DNA of 64,000 bases from Alopecurus myosuroides (taxonomy: Eukaryota; Streptophyta; Magnoliopsida; Poales; Poaceae). The notes beneath the pieces were generated by a model that saw nothing but the letters and a program-made list of their open reading frames with translations, had not been told where the DNA came from and searched no databases. Shown here piece by piece: positions 57,139 through 64,000 of this stretch; position 1 is the stretch's first letter, and every line of letters begins with the position of its first letter. A program made the translations under genes and the position numbers. The stretch is taken from NCBI GenBank assembly GCA_028641055.1, contig CM054058.1, positions 234,835,551 through 234,899,550 on the forward strand, in the 5' to 3' direction.

Positions 57139-59937
57139 ATCTCCTTTGTTTTGGTACTGCACAAACCCCAGAATCACAACCAAGCCCCTGGTATCTAATC
57201 TAGACCCCTGAAATAATTATCTCTAAGTCCCTAATGGTTTAAAAGTGGCAGATTTGCACCCAATCTTCTAAAATGCATAAGAAATTCATCCCAACTCCAA
57301 ATTCAACATTTTTAATATGTTTTCAATACCAAATTAAATGTTCTATCCAAATATAAAATTTGTTTACTGTTTTGAATATTTTAAATTGGTGCAATATTTG
57401 AAAACTTGTCAAATTCACTTAATTTTGCAAAATTCATAACTTGCTCATAAAAATTCCAAATTCCACAAACTAAATATATTTTCCATTCAACTTTTAATGT
57501 ACTTTCCAAATATAATTTTTGTTTCCTGTTTTGAATAATTAAAATTGCCTAAACCATTTAAATCTTGTTTAATTCAATTAAAACTTGTTTAATATTGTTT
57601 AATTCATAATTAAATAATCCTAAGTCCAATTTCAAAATGTGAAACATGTATTCCAACAAAAATTTGATGTTCTTTCCAAATATCAACTTTGTCATTTGTT
57701 TTGAACATTTTAAATGGGTGAAAACAACAAATACTTGTGTGTTCCCTTTAAGGCACCCAAAATTCCATAAAATTAATAATAAAATTCTAAATTGCTACAC
57801 CCTATTTAAACTTGATTCTTATGTTGTTATTTTGCTGTTTTCCTTTTGCATGCATCATACTAAACCATTATTACCTGTTGATTAGTTGGAAAACAAATAA
57901 ACTAACCAAATTCCATGGGCTTTTCATATGCAATCCAATTGCATGTGGGTCCATTTAATCATGTTATGTTATCTTGTCAACTAGTTTATTCTTGGATGCA
58001 TCAATTAAACTATCATGCATCATCCCATGTTTGTGCACTATGCCATGGTATTGATTGTTTATCTTTCTGCAATGTTTGTTTGCTTCTTCTCGGATACACG
58101 ACGACGTTGAGACCGACGATCCTTACGACATCCCTTCTCAGGAGTTAGCTCAGTACCAGGCTACTGGGTTTTGCAGGCAAGTTATCACTCACATGAACCA
58201 CTGTGTTCCTTTCAACATTGATTACCGATACTTTCCGTTGTTCTTTCCTGCTAGCCTTAGTAGTAGTTGTTTCTGTTACGAACCTATCACATGAATCCCT
58301 TAAGCCTGATATTGCCTCATCTCCCTTCCTACAACCCATTGTTTGAGCCAGTGTCTTACTAGCATGCTTAGGTTGTTTTGCTCGAGTCCGTTACCCGTTA
58401 CTTTCAGTTGTTATATCTTTATTACGTTGTGGGGGCTCGATGTTTAATCAATCAATCATGCTAACGTTGTTAAATAATAATTTGATGATAAGGCACCGGC
58501 AGGAGGCCCATGAGAGGTTTTGGAGCCTGCTAGTGTCGACCCTAATAGGAAAAGGGTCTTGTCTACTGATCCATGATGAGCGCACTACCCGCACTTGGGA
58601 AGCGAGTATGGGCGCCCCCCCTCAACTTGACCTGATTCGCATCTCGTCCAAATCGCCTCATTTAGTTCGTGTTTTCCATTTGCCGCATGCATGTTTTTGC
58701 GAGCCCAGGCCAGGGTGGAACTTTTGTAGTCGGCATATAGGGGGACACGGTCTTAGAGTGCTATGATGGTCCATTTTCTTCTGGGCTTGATTAGCCGTGC
58801 GCCCAAGGTTCTTTGGGCTTGATGCGAAGAATGGTTGGTTGTGTAGAGTACCCCGCTTGGTGGAAGTGCATTTCCATCTGGCGGGTTATTCTTGAGTGTA
58901 CGGCCAAATTGGTGCAACCCTGCAGGGATAATCTTCTCGAGAAGCCGTGTTTTCCGCGGTTATGGATTACTTGGTGAAAGTACTGGCTAACAAGTACTCA
59001 GGACAACTTAAACATAATGATCAAACATGTTACACCCCATGATTAATAACTTGACTAGTAATAGGCTTATTGACACAATAATTTGAACCATCATTATTAC
59101 AACTGTGTGAGTTATCCTCGGATTGCTTCTTTGGATAAGGGGCGAGATCCAGGATGGGTTTGCTTGAAGTTATCTTTCAGTTGGTTACAATCCTCGATCT
59201 TATCTCTTTTCTGTTAGCCGGAAGTGTTAGAATCTCTGTAGTTGTTTAGAGCAGCCAATTGCAGCATCTTTTATATCCCTTTCCTTCCGTTGAACCCAAA
59301 GCATCTGTGCTTGGTGTTGACGGGATTCATTTTGGTGAACTGTGAGTCTTGCTTGCCAGTACGTTGGTGTACTGACCCCTTTGGGGCTGTGGTTTACGCA
59401 GACGACGTTCCGAGGATCTCCATGGTGGCTACTACGTGGAGTATGACGAGACTGCTGACGAGTAGATAGCGGACCCGGGCAGGATCCGAGACTTCGTGGA
59501 TGGGCTCCGTCTTTTTGTTTCCGGCCTCTTAGGCCTATTTGGTTCTTGTCTGTACTCAGACATGTTGAATGCTTCCGCTGTATTGTAATGATGTATTGTT
59601 GGGGCATGTGCCCTCTGAATGATTGTATTTGCTATCTCTGCTCTAATGAGAGCCATTTGCAACTTATTTCAATCTTTTGTGTCGTAGAGATCTGTTGTGA
59701 TATCAGTTGTTCAACGCCGTTGACGTACCATGTGTGTATGGTTGAAGTACGTCGACGGAAGTGCCTTTGATCTCTAGTGGATAGTTTACATCGACGATGA
59801 TATAGCAGGGCTTGTGTTGTCGCGCATAAGCGCAGGCCTACCAGGAAGCTGGGACGTGGGAGCAGTTATGCCCCATAATCCAAGCATCTGCTATCCAGTT
59901 CGTACAGTGAGTATCCCCTAGAAATCAGGGTGCGACA

Positions 59938-59942
59938 TTGCT
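59938..59942. repeat. Target-site duplication of element A, right (TTGCT)
   Basis: Matches 49691-49695. Confidence 0.94.
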
Positions 59943-62080
59943 CATTTTAAATTCAAATTCAACAAATGAAATATGTATTCCATCTAAAATTTTGCGTTCT
60001 TTCCACATATAAATTTTGTTATCTGTTTTGAACATTTAAAACTGGTGAAAACAACAAATGTTTGTTTAAATCATTTAAAATGCCAAAGTTCATAACTTAA
60101 TAAATAAAATTCCAAACTTGGTAAACAACCTATCAAACTGAAGCTAAAGTTGTTTTCTTATTGTTTTCATCATCCATGCATCATTCTAATAAACCTTCAT
60201 ATGATGGTTATTTGTAGATCATTTAATTCAACATTAATTCATGGGCTTTTCCATATGCAATCCAAATTGCATATGGGCCCATTTGAATATGTTTACCATG
60301 TCAACTGGTTTACTTTGATGCACCAATTAATTGTCATGCATATAAAATAGGATCATGTCGTATCTTTTGCCGTAGTAGTAATTGTTGCATCCGGTGTTTG
60401 TTCTAATTCGTTGCTTCTTCGCGGATAGGACGCTGAGATGATGTGAGCAACGACAAGTTCTGCGGATGTACCTCTACTTGCTGGATCTCAGGCAAGTATA
60501 CTCACTTGCTACCTATGGCTGCCTTTCATCACTTGTTACCGATTCTTTCTGTTGTCCTTATGCTAGCCTTATGATTCGATGCTTGTGTCTCGATCCTACC
60601 ATATGTTTACCTTGCAGCCATGATATAGCCTTCCTTCCACTTTCTATTAACTGTTGTTTGTTTACCTTGTTGGCCCTCATGTTGTAGTTGCATGCTTAGT
60701 GTTGTTTGCGCTCTAGTCCTGTTGTCCTCTGCTCTATCATCTGTTTAGTTTGATAGTTGGGTTTCGAATTCAATCAACAACATGTTAATGTTTTGGGTAA
60801 TAATAATTTGATGATAAGGCACCGGCAGGAGGCCCGGCGTGGTTTTGAGGCCTGCTAGTGTCGACCTTAATTAGGAAAAGGGTCTTGTCCTCCGATCCAT
60901 GATGAGCGCACTAACCGCATGTGGGAAGCAAGTATGGGCGCCCCCCGCAACTCTGATTCGATTCGCATCTCGTCCAAATCGCCACACTTAGTTCGGGCTT
61001 TCCATTTGATGCATGCATATGCAGGTGCGAACCCTTGGCGCCAGGGTGGAACTTTTGTAGTCGGCATTTAGCGCGGCGTGGTCTTCCAGTGCTATGAGGG
61101 TCTCCCTTTTCTTCGTGGGGGCTCGATTAGCCGCGCACGCACAGCATGTGGTTCTTTGGGCTTGATGCGAAGAAGAGTTGGGTTGTGTTGAGTGCCTCGC
61201 TTGGTGGAAGGGCCTTTCCATCTGGCGGGTCATTCTTACGTGTACGGCCAAATTGGTGCATCCCTGCAGGGTTAAATCTTCTCGAGAAGCCGTGTTGTCC
61301 GCGGTTATGGATGACTTGGTGAAAGTGCTGGCAGTACTCAGACAACTTACACTTAACGATGATAACTTGACTAGTAATATAGATTACCTCCACCATAAAA
61401 ATGATTGTCACCTTAATCAACCGTGTGAGTTTCCTTGGTTGCTTCCTTAGTAGGGGGTAACATTGGATGGGTATTGTTTGGTGAGTAGTTATAGTTGGTT
61501 CTGATACGCTATCTTATCCCTTTCTTTTAGCCGGATGTGTAGCGAGTCTCTGTAGTTAGTTAGTGTAGCCCGCTGCCGCTTCTTTGCAATAATCCCTTCC
61601 TTTCCGTTGTACCCAAAGTATTTGTATCTTGTGATGATTGGTTACGCTGGTATCTTGTGAGTATGGTTTATCCACTTGCGAGTATTTAACCGTACTGACC
61701 CACGAATCCTCTTCGTGGCTGCATATTCCACATTGCAGTCAACAGGTTTGAAGTCTGACGACGTTAGCTTGGGAATCCCTCCGGCTTGGCCTGGGCAGGG
61801 ATTGGACGCCATCGGTTATCTTCAGGACTCTTAGTCCAATTTGTATCTTGTCCGTAGTCGGACACTATGTTGTTCCTTCCGCTGTCATTTGGATCTTTGT
61901 ATTGTATCAGTTGTATCCTTGACTCGTTTGAGTCGTCTTGTATATACATCCTCTGTTGTTGTTGTGGATTATTCGTGAACTGTTGTAATGTTATCACAAG
62001 TGGCAACCTGGAATCGGTTATTATGTGGATTTTGGCGGAAATTCTGAAATCTGCATAGTGCCCGATCCCGGGGCGTCACA
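59943..62080 (+). repeat. Element B right LTR, second part
   Basis: Resumes B LTR sequence after element A and ends CCGGGGCGTCACA, followed by CAATA. Confidence 0.92.
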
Positions 62081-62085
62081 CAATA
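62081..62085. repeat. Target-site duplication of element B, right (CAATA)
   Basis: Matches 43033-43037. Confidence 0.92.
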
Positions 62086-62145
62086 CACAAGGAATACGTA
62101 TAGGATCGGAGTACTACTCCGTATCCTATACGTATAGCTATCACA
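62086..62145 (-). repeat. Copia 5' LTR, distal part
   Basis: Continuation of 42933-43037. It ends TATCACA on the plus strand (TGTGATA on the element strand) and contains a 42-nt near-perfect palindrome at 62094-62135. Confidence 0.65.
62094..62135. repeat. 42-nt near-perfect palindrome
   Basis: Left arm ATACGTATAGGATCGGAGTA. The right arm is its reverse complement with one extra base (ATACGTATAGGATACGGAGTA when reversed). Virtually no loop. Confidence 0.85.
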
Positions 62146-62306
62146 CCTCTAACACAACCTAGTTTAATGAACTGTAACCTGTTCTAGATAAAGATATTAC
62201 AGCAAAACGCAAGTGTAAGAACATAACGCAAAATCTGTTTCTGGCCAATCGTCCTCGAGAAAAATGCCACTCCTCTTCCTGCCAGGTTGGACAGAACGGG
62301 AAACTG
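62146..62306. other. Intergenic sequence, nothing recognised
   Basis: About 160 bp of mixed sequence without a frame, repeat or motif I can name. Confidence 0.5.
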
Positions 62307-62308
62307 TA

Positions 62309-62503
62309 CTCCCTCTATACCAAAATATTTGATTTCCATTTGTCTAAATATAAATACTCCCTCCGTCTCAAATTAATTGTCTCAAACTTTGACAAAAGTA
62401 GATGTATCTAGACATAGTTTAGTGTTAGATACATCCACTTTTGGCAAACTTTGAGACACTTAATTTAAGACGGATACTAAAATATGGAGTATTTTGGAAG
62501 GGA
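62309..62503. mobile_element. MITE remnants: Stowaway-like element nested in another
   Basis: Inner element about 62357-62474. The left end CTCCCTCCGTCTCAAATTAA and right end TTTAAGACGGA form inverted repeats (CTCAAACTTTG / CAAACTTTGAG further in) between TA dinucleotides, but the right end lacks the last five bases. The flanking ends CTCCCTCTATACCAAAATA and TATTTTGGAAGGGAG are themselves imperfect inverted repeats, suggesting an older outer MITE. Confidence 0.7.
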
Positions 62504-62506
62504 GGT

Positions 62507-63196
62507 GTGCATTGTAAAGTACAAGCTGTAACAGAGGAAAAGGCGAAATGAAAGGAAACCGGGCACAAAATCTACGGACAAAGCAGTCCTGGTAAATCAC
62601 GGGCTGTAAACTACGTTCAGTGATGAATCGGATGGACAAAAGATTCGACTGTTGCCGAAAAGCAATCAGTCGACAGATAAATAGCAAATCTGTTTAAAAA
62701 CAGGATCACTAGAGCTCGGGAGCTACTAATGATTTTCGTTATTTTGGTCCACGATGACGTAGAGCACAGCAAACAACAGACCGAGGTCGTAACACTTGAG
62801 AGAAATCCGGTGCTTAAAGAGCACTTAGACGTATTATTGCACAGCAAACAAAAGAGCGATGCGAACTATATGGGCAGCCGGTGCTTAAAGAGCAGGAGAG
62901 AGTAGTTGGAACCTGGACGTAGCTACCAGATCAATAACTTCGCAGGGTCCCGGCCGCCTTTCTCCCGCCGCCCTCGGACGGTAACCACCAACTCCACCTC
63001 CGCGTCGACTTCGCCCGTCGTCCCGCACACCCGGCCGTGTCCCCTCCCGAGCATTCCCTTCCTCACTAGCACGCACAACACGCACCCGCCGCGCGGCACG
63101 TACGGTCCGGCGTTGGTAACCACGCCGTGCCGTCCGATGAATTGAACGCGCCGCCTTTTCCCTCCCGCGCCGCGCCAGTAGGCTCCAGGCGGGCTG
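62507..63196. other. Upstream region of the cell-wall protein gene
   Basis: Intergenic, then increasingly GC-rich promoter sequence. No other gene supported; open frames here on both strands look like GC-rich shadows. Confidence 0.5.
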
Positions 63197-63204
63197 TATA
63201 TAAG
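63197..63204 (+). promoter_or_regulatory. TATA box of the cell-wall protein gene
   Basis: TATATAAG 118 bp before the ATG at 63322, giving a 5' UTR of roughly 90 bp. Confidence 0.85.
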
Positions 63205-63321
63205 CTCGCCGCAGCGATCACCATCCACCACAACGAAAGCAACAGCCACTCAGCGATCGAAACATCAACAGAGCTCGCTAGCTCTACCACTAGCCGTGAT
63301 ACTACCCACTCGACGATCGAC

Positions 63322-63675
63322 ATGGCCAAGTCGGCATCCCTGCTGATCCTCGCGGTCCTAGTGGCTGCGGCGTGCTTCTCCCAGCTGGGCTCGGCGGCGC
63401 GCGACGTCCCGGCCGTGAATCCCGCGGCGGTGGCGGCGGCGGAGGAGGAGGATGCGGTGAAGCGGCCGGAGACGTTCCAGGAGGGGACGGTGCTGATCCC
63501 GGGGATTGGGCGATACGAGCTGGGCACCCACTACAGGCCTGACCTCGGCGGGCTGGACCACAGCATCCCGGCCGCCGCCAACGGGCAGTTCCTCCCCGGC
63601 GCCGACGACACCTGGGTGCCCAACCCCGGCTTCGAGGTGCCCAACCCCTTCCGCCCCGGCTCCGAGTCTCCCTGA
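63322..63675 (+). CDS. Small secreted cell-wall-type protein, 117 aa
   Basis: Single-exon gene. Met (CGACATGGCC context), a hydrophobic signal peptide of about 27 residues (SLLILAVLVAAACFSQLGSA) and a mature, acidic then Pro/Gly-rich protein with PETFQEGTVLIPGIGRYELG, HYRPDLGGLD, DDTWVPNPGFEVPNPF. This fits the plant family annotated as 'putative cell wall protein', small apoplastic proteins of unknown biochemical role. Start chosen because the signal peptide begins right at this Met; the open frame further upstream (from 63127) precedes and includes the TATA box and is not translated. TGA stop at 63673-63675. No intron, no sign of damage. Confidence 0.9.
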   Translation: MAKSASLLILAVLVAAACFSQLGSAARDVPAVNPAAVAAAEEEDAVKRPETFQEGTVLIPGIGRYELGTHYRPDLGGLDHSIPAAANGQFLPGADDTWVPNPGFEVPNPFRPGSESP

Positions 63676-64000
63676 TCAAGCCGGCTAGTGAGGAAGGGAG
63701 TGCACGTTTACACCCATCCATCGGCAGCTCCAGGCTAGCCTGCCATAAAATAATTCCCGGTAGCTTATGTTTGCTATAGAATAAATTAGCTGCTACATAG
63801 CCATGCATGTACGCATATATCTGCGACTGCCGACGACATTTGGTATTTTGATCGAACTGTGTGTTTAACTGTTTATGGAGTATGGGTGGATGAGTACGTG
63901 CGACCTAGGAGGCATCCATCACGTATCTTCGCTTTGGTTTGTTGTTGCTTGTAATGTGCTTCAGTCCAATAACTTAATGGATTACGTATAATCGAGCTTG
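63676..64000 (+). other. 3' UTR and downstream region of the cell-wall protein gene
   Basis: AATAAA at 63780-63785, about 105 bp after the stop, is a likely polyadenylation signal. Beyond it AT-rich sequence with no gene to the window end. Confidence 0.7.

Larger units (their letters stand above)
49696..59937 (+). mobile_element. Element A: very young non-autonomous long-LTR retrotransposon, 10.2 kb
   Basis: Two 4.6-kb LTRs (49696-54297, 55337-59937) and a 1039-bp internal region with PBS, a protease fragment, a pol C-terminal fragment and a perfect PPT. Target duplication TTGCT. Offset analysis and eye comparison show about three differences between the LTRs: one base in an A-run near 50475, a 1-bp C-run indel near 51390, and g/a at about 54266. 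The layout resembles large retrotransposon derivatives (LARD class), with unusually little internal sequence. Confidence 0.95.
55337..59937 (+). repeat. Element A right LTR, 4601 bp
   Basis: Copy of the left LTR at constant offset 5641, then 5640 after one single-base indel. Confidence 0.95.
43038..62080 (+). mobile_element. Element B: long-LTR Ty3/Gypsy-like element, non-autonomous, with nested element A
   Basis: Left LTR 43038-47172, internal 47173-47646 (only 474 bp), right LTR 47647-49695 plus 59943-62080, interrupted by element A. Target duplication CAATA. The primer-binding site is of tRNA-iMet type. No coding capacity. LTR copies differ by a few percent by eye, including an indel of about 50 bp near 48110-48150. 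Confidence 0.92.

Overview
The window looks like nuclear DNA of a grass, most likely a cool-season grass (Pooideae). The evidence is plant-type genes with GT-AG introns and TATA boxes, GC-rich grass-style exons, a Stowaway-like MITE with the usual grass terminus, a grass-type Helitron end, and very large nested LTR retrotransposons. I cannot name the species. Only two ordinary host genes are visible, one at each end. About nine tenths of the 64 kb is transposable-element sequence.

Layout. 1-1418: intron and RDEL-terminated last exon of an IAA-amino-acid hydrolase (ILR1-like, M20 family) gene. 2402-17787: a complete Ty3/Gypsy element of Tat type (here Tat-1). It has 899-bp LTRs, a GGTTT target duplication, gag-pol on the minus strand and an eight-exon antisense gene on the plus strand. 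18142-21825: a Helitron carrying a degraded CDC48 fragment. 22017-40836: a second, older Tat element (Tat-2). It has the same architecture and its own intact multi-exon antisense gene. A truncated long-LTR element interrupts its gag, and a second, truncated Tat-2 copy follows it, sharing one LTR. 40837-62145: a degraded Ty1/Copia element. Its LTR was hit by a long-LTR element (B, 43038-62080, target duplication CAATA). The right LTR of B was then hit by a very young long-LTR element (A, 49696-59937, target duplication TTGCT, two almost identical 4.6-kb LTRs). 62309-62503: MITE remnants. 63322-63675: a small secreted cell-wall-type protein gene with TATA box and polyadenylation signal.

How the parts work together. 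In both Tat elements gag-pol lies in a single frame but is broken by stop codons (two in Tat-1, three in Tat-2). Every one is a CAG, CAA or TGG codon changed by a C-to-T or G-to-A transition. In both, the antisense gene between integrase and 3' LTR still has its own TATA box, all splice sites and a clean reading frame (1403 and 929 codons). The long-LTR elements A, B and A' are related. Their LTRs share a TATA/telo-box promoter region, one or two tRNA-like modules with a B box and a following T run, a short palindrome and a conserved block of roughly 500 bp. Their internal regions are almost empty, so they would depend on proteins made elsewhere.

The two observations I rate highest are the intact antisense genes inside coding-dead Tat elements and the repeated tRNA-like modules inside the long LTRs.
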